Of a stretch of 64,000 nt of DNA, positions 28,149 through 37,765 are shown piece after piece (positions within the stretch are counted from its first letter, which is position 1; each line of letters starts with the position of its first letter). The position numbers and the translations under genes were made by a program. Under the pieces are notes generated by a model that was not told the DNA's origin, ran no database searches, and was given only the letters and a program-made list of their open reading frames with translations. Origin of the DNA: Bin22 sp965207275 (lineage in GTDB: Bacteria; Chloroflexota; Dehalococcoidia; Lucifugimonadales; UBA3495); contig CBDBMH010000002.1 in assembly GCA_965207275.1 (NCBI GenBank), forward strand, positions 2,170,001 through 2,234,000. The letters run 5' to 3'.

Positions 28149-29738
28149 TCAGTACGGCAAATACTGGGCCACGTTTTCGTCTTCCAGGTCCCTGGTCTCC
28201 TGTAGCCAGTACGCCCGGGATAAGGTCAACCCCTGGCCACGGTGCGTGGCCGACGAAAGATGTACCTCGGGAAAGGAATCCGCCAACTCCTGTATGTACC
28301 TGACCGGTACCAACACGGCCAGGTGGTTGGGAGCAGCCCCGCCCGTCTCGGAAGCGGGCAGTGCGTAAACGTTCTTTTCCTTCAGCCAGGCGCGGATGGA
28401 AGAGATGGTGCCGGCGTCGGGAGCGTTCATGCCCACCACCACGCTATCATCCTTGATGATCATGGCGTACTGCGCGGCGCTCTCGGCGGGAACGCCGTTG
28501 GCATATGCCGCAACCACCGAGCGCAGCGCGTCGTAGGGCAGAGTATTAATGGATGGTTCCTCCGAAACGGGCGCCGGCTCTATCTCCACCTCAAACACGT
28601 CGGGCCGTTGCACCACCGCCAACACCCGGCCGGCGGGCAGGTCCCATGTTTGGGGCGCCACTTGCTCTCCCCCCAGGGATTCGATGAATTCCTCAAGGCC
28701 CGGGTTGATGTCAAATTCAGTATAGGAACCTATGGAGACGGTTACCCTGTCCGGAACGGAAAGCCCCTCAGCCTGCCTTTGCAGCAGACCCCACAGGTAG
28801 GGGTCTATGTGCGTCGTGCCGGGGCCCGGGTCTATGATGACCCGTTGGCCTTCCCTTGATTGGCCGGCGCCTCCCTGGTCCGAAGGACCCGAGTCCTCCA
28901 ACCCACAGGTTTGGCTGGCCCGGATGAATTTCGCCGGAGCCTCCCCCAGGCTGGCGCTCTGCATGGCCGCCACCAGTTCCGCCGGTCCGCCTAGCGCTTC
29001 CAGCAGGCAGACGAACCCGGCACGATCCCCAGGGACCATCCCCAATCGCGGCGCGTAGTTCTCCCATTCGGCGTCGCTCAGGCAGGACACAGAAACGGCG
29101 AGGGCAGCCATGCTCAGGGCCAGGGAGTTGGCGGGAGCCTGTCCGGCAACGGAGGGCGCCAACAGCGCCCGCAGGTCCAGGGGTACGAATCCCTCCCTGA
29201 TGCACGCGGCGGTTTCCATCTCGAAGGGCTCCACCTGCCCGACCAATTGGGTCAGGAACAGCCGCAGCACCGTATCGTCCTGGAGGCAGTTGACGATGCT
29301 TGTGGTAGTCTCTGGAGAGCCCCCGGAAGGCGGGTTCGACAGCATCGCCAACTCGCGGGGTCCCATGCCCTTGTCGCGCAGGCAGGTGCGTTCCCTGGGT
29401 GAAAGTTCTGCAAAGAATTGCTGCGTATCGTCCATTTCCACGGCCCTCAGCTCGTCCGGCGGCAATCCACGGCTCTCGACGCCTCCGGGTGTGGGCCGGC
29501 TGGAGGCAGTTACCGCCGCAAATGTCGGAGTGGGTTCAATAGTGGGAGGATCGGTCGGCGCCTCCGCCTTGATACCAGCGTCTATGGTCTCCTGGGCATC
29601 CGGTGTGGGCCTTGGACCGGGTTCACTTCCACATCCCAATGCCGCACCTGATAGCAGCCCGGCGGCCACAATCAGCGCCATACATCGGACGACAGAGCAA
29701 GTAATCAGATGAAACATGGATTTTGATGGAACCTTCAT
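28149..29738 (-). CDS. large lipoprotein, uncharacterised
   Basis: 529 aa. The signal peptide (VAAGLLSGAALGCGSEPG) contains a lipobox Cys. A Pro/Thr linker follows. Residues ~100-285 are helical with recurring CLxD/CIRE-type units (RTCLRDKGMGPRELAML, AACIREGFVPLDLRALL), suggesting repeats. The C-terminal half (YLWGLLQRQAEGLSVPDRVT, LAVVQRPDVFEVEIEPAPV) looks like an alpha/beta domain ending ENVAQYLPY. Predicted to sit on the outer face of the membrane. I do not recognise the family. Confidence 0.55.
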   Translation of the reverse strand: MKVPSKSMFHLITCSVVRCMALIVAAGLLSGAALGCGSEPGPRPTPDAQETIDAGIKAEAPTDPPTIEPTPTFAAVTASSRPTPGGVESRGLPPDELRAVEMDDTQQFFAELSPRERTCLRDKGMGPRELAMLSNPPSGGSPETTTSIVNCLQDDTVLRLFLTQLVGQVEPFEMETAACIREGFVPLDLRALLAPSVAGQAPANSLALSMAALAVSVSCLSDAEWENYAPRLGMVPGDRAGFVCLLEALGGPAELVAAMQSASLGEAPAKFIRASQTCGLEDSGPSDQGGAGQSREGQRVIIDPGPGTTHIDPYLWGLLQRQAEGLSVPDRVTVSIGSYTEFDINPGLEEFIESLGGEQVAPQTWDLPAGRVLAVVQRPDVFEVEIEPAPVSEEPSINTLPYDALRSVVAAYANGVPAESAAQYAMIIKDDSVVVGMNAPDAGTISSIRAWLKEKNVYALPASETGGAAPNHLAVLVPVRYIQELADSFPEVHLSSATHRGQGLTLSRAYWLQETRDLEDENVAQYLPY

Positions 29739-29800
29739 TGCACAGACTGCACCTACAGTTAAGGAGGGCCGGAGTCGCAGACTCCGGCGCTATTCCCAAT

Positions 29801-32524
29801 TTATTCCAGGCTACGTCCTGCTTTAGCGTCAGTCACCGAGGGTTCTCGGGCCAGTTCCCGGCGCAGAGTGGCAACCCATTCGGAGTCAAGGCCCAGAGCC
29901 TGGCTGACTGCATCGTCGATCTGCCGGCGCGCCGGGTCCTCGTGCATCCTGGGAAAGGGCAGCAGGGTTTGGTTCGCCAGCCAGTCGAACCAACCGCCAA
30001 GCAGATCCCGTTCTGCGTTGCCGAGTTCCTTGAAATCGGGTGCCGGCAGGGACCGCAAGGTGTCCAGCGAGTAGGACGGATAGGAAGGAACGCGATTGTC
30101 CCGCGCTCCCAGCAGAGATAGCAGGCCGGGCGTGGAGTTCAGGTACAGGCACAGGGCTTTGATGATTCCCGGGTCGCTCGGCCGGCAGGGAGTCCAGATA
30201 GAGCCAACCGCCGGCTCCGTCAGCGTAACTGCGATTACCCGCGCCAGGTTGAGCCGCAACCGATGGGGCAGAAGCATGGAACTGCGTTGTTCCCAATAAC
30301 TATCGGCCAGGTGCCGCTTCGCTTCCTTCGGCTCGATGTAAACATCGGCTTGGGCCATCATTGACTGGGTGACGTCGGTCTTGTGGTACCAGAGGGCGCT
30401 GCGGCCAGACGCGGTTGGCATGTCCGAGTTGGTGTAGGAGTCTCGAATCCGTCTTCCCTCTGGCCCGATTTCAGCCAACTGTCCCAGCGGCACGCTCGGA
30501 ACCGACATGGGATTCCGCTCACTGAGGGTCCGGTAGGCATCCACCAGAAAGGGGGAAAGGAAGTTGACGGCAAACCAGTCGCCACGCTCGATGCGCTCTG
30601 CCGCAACGTGCTGGACCGTGAAGTCGTGGGAAACCGTTTCTCCGCTTTCGCCAACCTTTCCGATCCTGGCGGCGGTATCCACCGCCTCCAATGGCGTTGC
30701 CGGGTTGCGCGCCAGGTTGATCACCCGAGTCGCAGGCTTGGGACCCTCGTCGATCCATCGACGGCAGACCAGTAGAATCTCGCCGATGCTGGTATTCTCC
30801 GAAAAGAAGATGCGGTCCGGGTCGTGGGAACTGACAATGGTGTCGATGTGGAATCGCTGGGCAAGGTACCTCCGTGTCTGAGACGCCGCAGGATTGGTAG
30901 CCATTACAGTCGGAAGCACGACCGCCAGGGTGCCGCCGTCTTCCCTCAGTATCTGGTCTCCCAGGACCATGAACGCATTGGCGGAGCCGGAGAGCCGGGC
31001 GGCTTCCCGGTACGGTTGACCCTCCAGAACCTCTTTCTCCCGCCGCTTGATGGCCTGCTCTTCTGCCCGGCTGAACTGGTCGTGACGCAGGCTGTCGCGG
31101 GTGAAGGGCGGGTTCATGATCACCAGGTCCATCGGCGGGGGAGGCTCCGAGGTCCCCTGTTCGCTGTCCACCTGACGGGTCGTGGTCGGCCATGCAGCCA
31201 GCCGCGCTTGACCGCCAAGAAAATCAAGCGAACCCAAATAGGCCACGCCGTCGAAAACTCCCAGCATCGCCCGGTGCACGTTCATGCGGTTGAATCTGGT
31301 GGACGGTGACAACATGCCCAGGGTGCTTGCCGCCATATGAGTCGCGGTCAGGTTCACGTCGTATCCCCACAGCACGTCTTCCACCAGCATCAGGCCCAGA
31401 GCCTCTTCGTCGTCTGGATCGCCGGAACCAGCGTTGTTCCGCAGGTCTCGGATGCGTTCCGCCGCCGCCATCAGCAGCGTCCCGGTGCCGCAGGCAGGAT
31501 CGCAAATTCGCAGGTTGGAGACGGCGTTGGCGTCTACCCAATCGACCTCGCCCTCCCGCAGGGCCAGCGACGCCAGCAGCACCGCAGCGGCGGTGGAAGT
31601 GTAGAAGGAGCCGTCGTAGCGGGCGGTGTCCAGCACCCGGTGGAAAATGCGCCCCAGCAGGTCGTGGCGCAATCCGGTGACCCGTTCTGAGACCTGAGCT
31701 ATCACTTCCGCCAAGCCGCGGACGGCCTGACCGGTGTCGGGGTCTGCCGAGAGCGACGCCAACGCCGCCCGTCCGGTCTCGAACACCGGCCGGTAGTCCA
31801 CGGCCAGGATTCCGCGCCAGGACTCCCGGAAAGCGTTGATCACGGATTCCTGCTCGGCGCACGCGATGGCGCTGGGAGGAGGCCAATCCCCGTCGTAACC
31901 GTCCGGGCGTTGCGTGGGGAGATGACCCTGTAGGCGGTGGTGGAAAAGCGTGGCCGTCGCCACCACCAGCATTCCCCGCTTGGCCGCCACGAAGTACCGG
32001 TCGCCTTGCACTTTGCCGTCAGGCCTGGTGGCGGGAAGGTCAAGCGCTCTTGCCAGGGCTTGGCGCACCGGGGTGGTCAGCCGTTGCACCGCGGCATCCA
32101 ACCCGTCGGAAAGCATCTGCGCCGCTATGTCCGCTCCGACGAGGGACCTGGGCGCCTGCTGAACGGCCTGGGCCAGTCGGGACACGTCGCCCACGGACCA
32201 TTCACCCGGCGGCTCCCCGGCGTTCACCCGAACCGTCCAGGTCAAGGTTGCATCAGCCAGGTTGTCCTCCGTAACGCCCTCGGGGTAGCAAACGGCAAAC
32301 ACAACCGTCGCCAGGCGCTGGCGCAGCCGGGCGTCGGCGTCCTTGACGGCCTGGGCCTTGCGGTGAAATCCGGTTTCCGCCTCCAGTACCACGCGCAAGC
32401 CCTCCACCTCGGCGACGATATCCATACGCCGCCGGCCCGCCCGCTGCTCGAAGTCGGTGGAAATACCGCGTTCGGCCAGCAGGAGGGCCAACGCACGGTT
32501 CTGGAAGTCTTCCTGTTTATTCAT
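29801..32524 (-). CDS. single-chain restriction-modification enzyme (type IIG-like, N6-adenine)
   Basis: 907 aa. The N-terminus has a PD-(D/E)XK-like pattern (RRMDIVAEVEGLRVVLEAET). The central methylase has motif I CDPACGTGTLLMAAAERI and motif IV DLVIMNPPFTRDS, preceded by the helical N6_Mtase segment GSFYTSTAAAVLLASLALRE. The C-terminal ~350 residues likely include the target-recognition domain (WYHKTDVTQSMMAQADVYI...). Nuclease, methylase and specificity thus sit on one chain, as in type IIG enzymes. No separate R or S gene is adjacent. A VapC/Phd pair lies 60 bp upstream. Confidence 0.75.
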   Translation of the reverse strand: MNKQEDFQNRALALLLAERGISTDFEQRAGRRRMDIVAEVEGLRVVLEAETGFHRKAQAVKDADARLRQRLATVVFAVCYPEGVTEDNLADATLTWTVRVNAGEPPGEWSVGDVSRLAQAVQQAPRSLVGADIAAQMLSDGLDAAVQRLTTPVRQALARALDLPATRPDGKVQGDRYFVAAKRGMLVVATATLFHHRLQGHLPTQRPDGYDGDWPPPSAIACAEQESVINAFRESWRGILAVDYRPVFETGRAALASLSADPDTGQAVRGLAEVIAQVSERVTGLRHDLLGRIFHRVLDTARYDGSFYTSTAAAVLLASLALREGEVDWVDANAVSNLRICDPACGTGTLLMAAAERIRDLRNNAGSGDPDDEEALGLMLVEDVLWGYDVNLTATHMAASTLGMLSPSTRFNRMNVHRAMLGVFDGVAYLGSLDFLGGQARLAAWPTTTRQVDSEQGTSEPPPPMDLVIMNPPFTRDSLRHDQFSRAEEQAIKRREKEVLEGQPYREAARLSGSANAFMVLGDQILREDGGTLAVVLPTVMATNPAASQTRRYLAQRFHIDTIVSSHDPDRIFFSENTSIGEILLVCRRWIDEGPKPATRVINLARNPATPLEAVDTAARIGKVGESGETVSHDFTVQHVAAERIERGDWFAVNFLSPFLVDAYRTLSERNPMSVPSVPLGQLAEIGPEGRRIRDSYTNSDMPTASGRSALWYHKTDVTQSMMAQADVYIEPKEAKRHLADSYWEQRSSMLLPHRLRLNLARVIAVTLTEPAVGSIWTPCRPSDPGIIKALCLYLNSTPGLLSLLGARDNRVPSYPSYSLDTLRSLPAPDFKELGNAERDLLGGWFDWLANQTLLPFPRMHEDPARRQIDDAVSQALGLDSEWVATLRRELAREPSVTDAKAGRSLE

Positions 32525-32583
32525 ACTGACCGGGCGAATCTGTAACCGATTCGCAATCCTCTGAGCGGAGCAAATCTGAGCAA

Positions 32584-33000
32584 TCAGCCATCCGGTTCCT
32601 CGAAGGGGTTCAGCACCGCAACTCCGGTGGGCACGAAGTCGCGGACGTTGCGGGTGACCACCGCCAAGTCGCGGTGTAGCGCGATGGCGGCAATCTGAAG
32701 GTCCGAATTGGTGTAGCCCAGTTCCGCGTGCAGTAGACCCCAGCGCCTTGCTGCCGCCTCATCGAACGGAAGTACACGGTATTGGAACGAGGCCGACACT
32801 GACTCCAGCCAACGATCCAGCAACTCGGCAAAGGCCGGCTGCTTCCTGCGCTGCCGGGCTGCGCCATACATTATTTCGCCCACCGTGATCACACTGATGT
32901 ACAGGTCTTCAGGTGGCTGGACCTGCAACCACCGAATTACCGGTACATGTCGCTCCGGTCGTCGCAATGCCGAAACGACCACTGTATCCAGGAGGTACAT
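32584..33000 (-). CDS. vapC: PIN-domain toxin, VapC family
   Basis: 138 aa. The acidic catalytic residues of a PIN ribonuclease are in place: D5 (MYLLDTVVV), E42 (VITVGEIMYGAARQ), D100 (TNSDLQIAAIALHR) and N118/D121 (VVTRNVRDF). VapC toxins cut specific tRNAs or rRNA using Mg2+. The start is adjacent to the antitoxin stop (TGAATG), so the two are translationally coupled. It should be neutralised by the upstream Phd-type partner. Confidence 0.88.
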   Translation of the reverse strand: MYLLDTVVVSALRRPERHVPVIRWLQVQPPEDLYISVITVGEIMYGAARQRRKQPAFAELLDRWLESVSASFQYRVLPFDEAAARRWGLLHAELGYTNSDLQIAAIALHRDLAVVTRNVRDFVPTGVAVLNPFEEPDG

Positions 33001-33273
33001 TCAGAAATCTACGGCTTTGGGCGTGTAGTCCCGGGTGCGGGCAGGCAGTTCGAAGCCGTCGTCGTCGCCGCCCCTGGGAATAGCCAACAGGTGGTCCACG
33101 AAGGAGGGGGCTTCCTCAGCAGCGTTTTCGCATAACCGCTGATAATCTTCAAAGGCGACCACCACCACGACCGGCTTGCCCCGGCGGGTGACCTCCTGGG
33201 GTTCACCGGTCAGAGCGGCGTCCACCACTGCGCTGAATCGGTTCTTGGCGTCTTGTAGTTGCCAGGTGGTCAT
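33001..33273 (-). CDS. Phd/YefM-type antitoxin
   Basis: 90 aa. The N-terminus WQLQDAKNRFSAVVDAAL and EPQEVTRRGKPVVVVVAFED are the classic Phd/YefM DNA-binding fold. The C-terminal tail (ARTRDYTPKAVDF) should wrap the toxin. First gene of the operon with vapC; such antitoxins repress their own promoter. Confidence 0.88.
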   Translation of the reverse strand: MTTWQLQDAKNRFSAVVDAALTGEPQEVTRRGKPVVVVVAFEDYQRLCENAAEEAPSFVDHLLAIPRGGDDDGFELPARTRDYTPKAVDF

Positions 33274-33302
33274 TGGAGCCTCCGTCTAGTCTGTCTGGCC
33301 CA

Positions 33303-33706
33303 TTATAGCGCACTCATTGAACAAGCCGCCAACGGATGAAACCATCCCCGGAACCAACCACGTCGGTCTTTTTTCGTCGCGTGTCCCTGGTCTTTCCCGT
33401 CTCCCACACCCTCCGACTGTCCGCGACCACAGCACGCCCGCATCCAGAAGTCCGCCGGCGCCAGCTGTATTGGCCGGGAGACCCGCAGTAGGTTACAGCA
33501 GAGCGCCAGGGTTCGGCAGTTCACCCCCAAAACGTTGGAGGCGGGCACGCTGCCCAGTTCGTCCACCATGGGGTCCAGTAGGGTTCAATAGGCCACGCAG
33601 GAAGCAGCCGGCTACGAGGGTCAATTGCGAATAGAGCCGCTTTACCTGCCAGATGTGAAGCGACGTTTGGACTAAAGCATTGGGGAGATGACGTAGGTGT
33701 GGGCAC
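33303..33706. other. no firmly supported gene
   Basis: A minus frame (33303-33569) contains VDELGSVPASNVLGVNCRTL, which looks coding but matches no family I can name. Probably a relic. Confidence 0.25.
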
Positions 33707-34066
33707 ATGGTAGACTTCATAGACGAGGTGCGAACCAAGTCTAACCGCTTTTCCGGTTGTCTCGAGCACCTGGAAACCGAAGTAGTGTTGCCTCTTTCAA
33801 TGTTGAGGGAGGTTCGATGCAGAATGGAAATACTCGACGACTTGGACATGCCCGAATGGGAAAAGGTACAAGTCCGGGATGGCACTCCCAACAGTACCTT
33901 GCCCGAAGGTCCACGCATAGCCGCCAACCGGTTCCCCACGCACTATGAAGTGTTCCGCAAGCTGGAATTTGCTCTAGTACTGGCGGCTCTGGTCAGCCAC
34001 TCATGTCCTCGTTGCCACATCAGCACAGGGGTACGACCGATAAGGGGACTGCTTTTCATCCTTTGA
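33707..34066 (+). pseudogene. restriction-protein N-terminal relic
   Basis: Begins MVDFIDEVRTKSNRFSGCL then EHLETE, closely paralleling MADFIDEMRTLFTRLSQRL of the relic at 11166. Similarity ends after about 25 residues, and the rest (ILDDLDMPEWEKVQVRDG) is unrelated. It looks like a rearranged fragment. Expression is unlikely. Confidence 0.4.
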
Positions 34067-34246
34067 CCCGGTGAACTCAACGGCCAACGACCCCATTTGG
34101 GATATGAGCGAGTAGGAGCAAGCCAGACTAAGCAATCCGACGCCCTCCGCGCTCGCGGTCGCCATTGCGGCACCGTACCGGTCGGCGACCGCCTCTCCCG
34201 AGGTGGTCTCAAGGTCAGGGGATAGGGTTGCCTGGACCCGCCACCT

Positions 34247-35245
34247 ATGCTAATGACCTTTGAATTTGACCAACTGATTACATGGTTCCTGCCCAGCGCA
34301 ATCGGTGTTACAGGTTACGCGCTGTTCTTGGTGGGGTTTCTCATGCTGACCCGACAGGCCCTAAGGTTCTTAGGGCCGATGGACTCCGTCCTCCGCATGA
34401 ACATTGGCAAGCGAATCAGGCTGGCAGCTTGGGTCATGGGAGCAGGCCTTGCCCTGTTGGTTCTACGGGAGATTCTGTTGTTCGTGGTCGTTACCCTGGC
34501 CGTTGCCGGCGTGGCTGTTGGCGTCGGCGCCTTTTGGTCATACGAGGAGCGGAATGGGCCGGTGACCACGTTCGCATCCAGCGGGGACGTGGTTGCCGTC
34601 GCTGGAAGGGTTTCGATCAGCTTAGGGGAATTGCAGGAAGCAGTGATGCATCTTCAACACTCGAAGCTGATGGCAGAAGGAGCTCTACAACGGCGCCTGC
34701 ACGCGGAAATAGGGCACCCGATCGACTATCAGGAAGACCTTCGCAACTTGGGCCTCAAGTATGGTGATGATAACGTCGCCCTGGCGGGCCTGATACACGA
34801 CCACATCCTGTACCAGAAGGCCGTGGAGCTCGGCCACGAACCGACCGCGGAGGAAGTGGAGGCCAATATAGAGTGGGCGCGCGACGCCTACAAGCGCGGC
34901 CAGTGGGGCGAGTACAATCAGGGATGGATTGATTCGGTAGGGGAAGACCACTACTTCGAGAACATATACCCCGCATTGGTGACTCGCTCAATGGCGACCG
35001 AGAAGCTCCATCAGCGCTTGGGCCAAGAAGTAGAGACTCGGTACTACGAAGGGGAGCTGCCCCTCCGGTACCAGTTCGAAGAAGCGGTGCTGGCTAAGGC
35101 CGAAATCACCGTGCTGGAAAGTGAGGAACATTCGGCGACGCTGGACGGGGTCTTGGGCTACCTGGCCGAACTGAGGGAGACCGACATAGCCCATTGGCAG
35201 TCCAAAAGGAGCCCAAGTACGGGTGATATTTCCGACGGCCCCTGA
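34247..35245 (+). CDS. membrane-anchored SurA-N-like protein
   Basis: 332 aa. Two hydrophobic helices near residues 13-35 and 62-90 (LVLREILLFVVVTLAVAGVA) are followed by a helical chaperone-like domain: VAGRVSISLGELQEAVMHL, GLIHDHILYQKAVELGHEPT, then AEEVEANIEWARDAYKRG. This parallels 25083-26078. No rotamase domain is seen. It heads a four-gene plus-strand cluster of membrane proteins and lipoproteins. No good ribosome site precedes the start. Confidence 0.5.
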   Translation: MLMTFEFDQLITWFLPSAIGVTGYALFLVGFLMLTRQALRFLGPMDSVLRMNIGKRIRLAAWVMGAGLALLVLREILLFVVVTLAVAGVAVGVGAFWSYEERNGPVTTFASSGDVVAVAGRVSISLGELQEAVMHLQHSKLMAEGALQRRLHAEIGHPIDYQEDLRNLGLKYGDDNVALAGLIHDHILYQKAVELGHEPTAEEVEANIEWARDAYKRGQWGEYNQGWIDSVGEDHYFENIYPALVTRSMATEKLHQRLGQEVETRYYEGELPLRYQFEEAVLAKAEITVLESEEHSATLDGVLGYLAELRETDIAHWQSKRSPSTGDISDGP

Positions 35246-35269
35246 GGCTGGTTAGCTCGGAGAACTCGC

Positions 35270-35518
35270 ATGGTTTTAGTCGTAGCCGCCGCACTCGTCC
35301 TCGTCCTACTCGGCATCTGGTGGGTCACCCGGAAGCGGGGGCCGACCGGGGAAGAGCGTATGGAACTGAGCCGCGCCGAGAACAAGGTCAAGGTCTCGGA
35401 CCCGATTACGCGGGGCGACATAGACGTGCTGGAGCGGTGGGGGTCAAAGTTGCTGGATGACGCTATCGAGCTGAGGCGGGCCCAACTCCAGAGGGGGGAC
35501 CACCCGGAGCAACGTTAA
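35270..35518 (+). CDS. small single-pass membrane protein
   Basis: 82 aa. GGAGAA precedes the ATG. One helix (VLVVAAALVLVLLGIWWV) then a cytoplasmic basic/helical tail (ELSRAENKVKVSDPITRGD, ELRRAQLQRGD). Part of the cluster 34247-36362. Confidence 0.5.
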   Translation: MVLVVAAALVLVLLGIWWVTRKRGPTGEERMELSRAENKVKVSDPITRGDIDVLERWGSKLLDDAIELRRAQLQRGDHPEQR

Positions 35519-35550
35519 TTCTCAACATGAACATGCCGGGAGAGCACAGC

Positions 35551-35709
35551 ATGGACCTATTTGGACTTGGCATCATTGCGGTCTTCCTTCTCGTTCCTTC
35601 GGGCGTAGTCGTCATCGTTGGTCTCATCATTCTTCGGGCAATCCGGTGTCTCAGGGATGATTTGGTGGACGCCGGGTTCGTAGATGGCCAGCGGGGAGAT
35701 GGGAAGTGA
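35551..35709 (+). CDS. very small membrane protein
   Basis: 52 aa from the ATG at 35551 (MDLFGLGIIAVFLLVP), chosen because GGGAGAG lies 7 nt upstream. One or two hydrophobic helices then RAIRCLRDDLVDAGFVDG. Its end overlaps the next start (GTGA). Confidence 0.45.
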   Translation: MDLFGLGIIAVFLLVPSGVVVIVGLIILRAIRCLRDDLVDAGFVDGQRGDGK

Positions 35710-36362
35710 AGGCCATATCCCCCCAGCAGCTATTACCTGCTTTAGTTGTGCTCACCTTGATCTTGGCTGCGGCCTGTGGCAAGCCGGAATCTCCCGCGCC
35801 ATCTCAGACTGAGGCAAAGGGCGCCAATTCGGTCATCACAGTCCACGGCCATCTGCCAAACTTGAGTCTGAAGGAGATGGTGGCAGAGTCTGACGCGGTG
35901 GTTATCGGTACCCTGGATGAAGAGTTGGGTACAAAACTCAAGCATGGGGGCAACGAACCTCGGCCTAAATTCTATTACCAGTACAAGGACTTTAGGCTCG
36001 CGGTCGAGGATGCCCTGTATCCCAAGGATACGTTCCCGGCAGAAATCGCCGTTCTGGTGGAGACTGGCATAGTTTCGGCCAGGGAGAACCAGAGCGTTCG
36101 GAACGATAACTCGGCGCCCATATACACGAGGGGGGAGAAAGTCCTGCTCTTCCTGGAGAACCTGAAGGACCCCAAGTTCGACACAGGACCCGGCAGACCC
36201 GTACCGAGGGGCTACACGCCCGATAACTACTACCTGGGTATCGTCACTGCATCCTATGGGAAGATGGAACCGGCAGACGGCAAATGGCGGGACAGCAGGT
36301 CAGGGAAATCCTTTACAAGAGGGGAAGCGGAGCAGGCAATCCAAGGAAACACGGGACAGTGA
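35706..36362 (+). CDS. putative lipoprotein
   Basis: 218 aa from a GTG overlapping the preceding stop by 4 nt. Signal peptide with lipobox LILAAACGKPE. The body (SLKEMVAESDAVVIGTLDEE, IYTRGEKVLLFLENLKD) matches a pattern seen in extracytoplasmic beta-rich proteins of unknown role. Last gene of the cluster. Confidence 0.55.
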   Translation: MKAISPQQLLPALVVLTLILAAACGKPESPAPSQTEAKGANSVITVHGHLPNLSLKEMVAESDAVVIGTLDEELGTKLKHGGNEPRPKFYYQYKDFRLAVEDALYPKDTFPAEIAVLVETGIVSARENQSVRNDNSAPIYTRGEKVLLFLENLKDPKFDTGPGRPVPRGYTPDNYYLGIVTASYGKMEPADGKWRDSRSGKSFTRGEAEQAIQGNTGQ

Positions 36363-36524
36363 AATGTCCAATGTCAGTCCTGTATGGCATAAAGTGCAAC
36401 AAGTGTGGGGAGAAGAATAAGGGAATTATATAGGGGAATTATATAGAATGTTAGACAAAATCTTGACAATCAAGCCCTAAATGTGTAAAATTATTCCATA
36501 ACATAGATAGGGATTTGAGCAATT

Positions 36525-37460
36525 ATGGGCAAGAAAGCACCCGGCAAGGGCTACCGCAAGGGCATCACTCTAATCGAAATCGTCAAGATGTTCGACAATG
36601 AGGAAAAGGCCGAGAACTGGTTTGTCGAGCAGCGCTGGGAAGGTGGTATCCAATGCGCCCACTGCGAGGGCTTCAACGTCTCTGACAAGCCTGGGCGGAA
36701 ACCCCAGCGGTTCCATTGCCGGGATTGCCGCAAGTATTTCAGCGTTAAGACAGGAACAGTCCTTCAAGCTTCCAACATCCCTCTGAGCAAATGGGCTATC
36801 GCCTATTATCTCTACTCCACAAATCTCAAGGGTGTAAGCTCCATGAAATTGCACCGAGACTTGGGGATTACGCAAAAGTCAGCATGGCACATGGCTCACA
36901 GGATTCGGGAATCTTGGGACGTGACGGCCAAGAAGTTCGTTGGCCCCGTCGAAGCTGATGAGACATACATCGGCGGGAAGGAAGGCAATAAGCACGAATC
37001 CAAGAAGCTCAGGGCTGGACGTGGAACCGTTGGCAAGACAGCCGTTGTCGGGGTCAAGGACAGGCTGACCGGCCAGGTTGCAACGGCAGTGGTTGAGCAG
37101 ACGAACAAGGAAACCCTGCAAGGATTCGTCCAATCCCACACAGAGCCTTTCGCCAAGGTTTACACCGATGAGGCCAGCGCATATCAGGGCATCAATCGGG
37201 ACCACGAGGCCGTTGCCCACAGTGTCAAGGAATTTGTCCGGGGACAGGCCAGCACCAACGGGATGGAAAGCCACTGGGCAACGCTGAAACGGGGATACAA
37301 CGGGGTCTATCATCAATTCTCGGCCAAGCACCTGCCCCGGTACGTTGCTGAGTTCGAGGGACGCCACAACACCCGACCCCTGGACACTTCCGAGCAGATG
37401 ACAGCCCTCGCCCAGGGCGGCATCGGGAAACGCCTCCGATACGACGACCTCATAGCCTGA
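36525..37460 (+). CDS. IS1595-family transposase
   Basis: 311 aa. The N-terminal zinc ribbon is CAHCEGFNVSD...FHCRDCRKYFSVKTGT. The ISXO2-like DDE core is VEADETYIGGKEGNKHESKK (first Asp), VYTDEASAYQGI (second Asp), and STNGMESHWATLKRGYNGVY with the third acidic residue, then LPRYVAEFEGRHN. It looks intact. A related transposase lies at 41164-42171. Confidence 0.88.
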   Translation: MGKKAPGKGYRKGITLIEIVKMFDNEEKAENWFVEQRWEGGIQCAHCEGFNVSDKPGRKPQRFHCRDCRKYFSVKTGTVLQASNIPLSKWAIAYYLYSTNLKGVSSMKLHRDLGITQKSAWHMAHRIRESWDVTAKKFVGPVEADETYIGGKEGNKHESKKLRAGRGTVGKTAVVGVKDRLTGQVATAVVEQTNKETLQGFVQSHTEPFAKVYTDEASAYQGINRDHEAVAHSVKEFVRGQASTNGMESHWATLKRGYNGVYHQFSAKHLPRYVAEFEGRHNTRPLDTSEQMTALAQGGIGKRLRYDDLIA

Positions 37461-37494
37461 ACCTGATTCTTCCATATCTGGTTTTCCCTATTTG

Positions 37495-37528
37495 TTGACA
37501 ATCATAGGCGCAGGATGTATCGTCCTGC
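37495..37528 (+). promoter_or_regulatory. promoter with overlapping operator-like palindrome
   Basis: TTGACA (37495-37500), 17-nt spacer, weak -10 TATCGT (37518-37523). Overlapping it is GCAGGA-7 nt-TCCTGC (37510-37528). A further TATAAT occurs at 37538-37543. It precedes the passenger genes at 37580, and a repressor could act here. Confidence 0.4.
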
Positions 37529-37579
37529 AAACCAGAATATAATGTGGATACACTGGATACGGAAAGAGGAGAAGGAGAC

Positions 37580-37765
37580 ATGACCAAGGCCCAACCAAAA
37601 ACGAGAGGGAGACCAGCCAAGCCATTACCGGAAGGAATTGATGCTTCCCCGGAGGACATCGCCAAAGCGATGCTCCGACTTCCCCAGGACCACCAGTGGC
37701 AATACTTGGAACGGGAAAAGTCAGCCAGTCCCGAGAATCATCCCACCACCGAACACAATGGCTAA
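37580..37765 (+). CDS. small AT-hook-like passenger protein
   Basis: 61 aa. GGAGAAGGAGAC precedes the ATG. It has TRGRPAKPLPEGIDASPED (an RGRP AT-hook core) and LRLPQDHQWQYLEREK. A homologous small protein lies at 39184-39357. The RGRP motif suggests minor-groove DNA binding. The stop overlaps the next start (TAATG). Confidence 0.55.
   Translation: MTKAQPKTRGRPAKPLPEGIDASPEDIAKAMLRLPQDHQWQYLEREKSASPENHPTTEHNG

Noticed and set aside
33493..33939. 148-codon minus frame
   Set aside because: Low-quality composition, no start signal, antisense to another relic.
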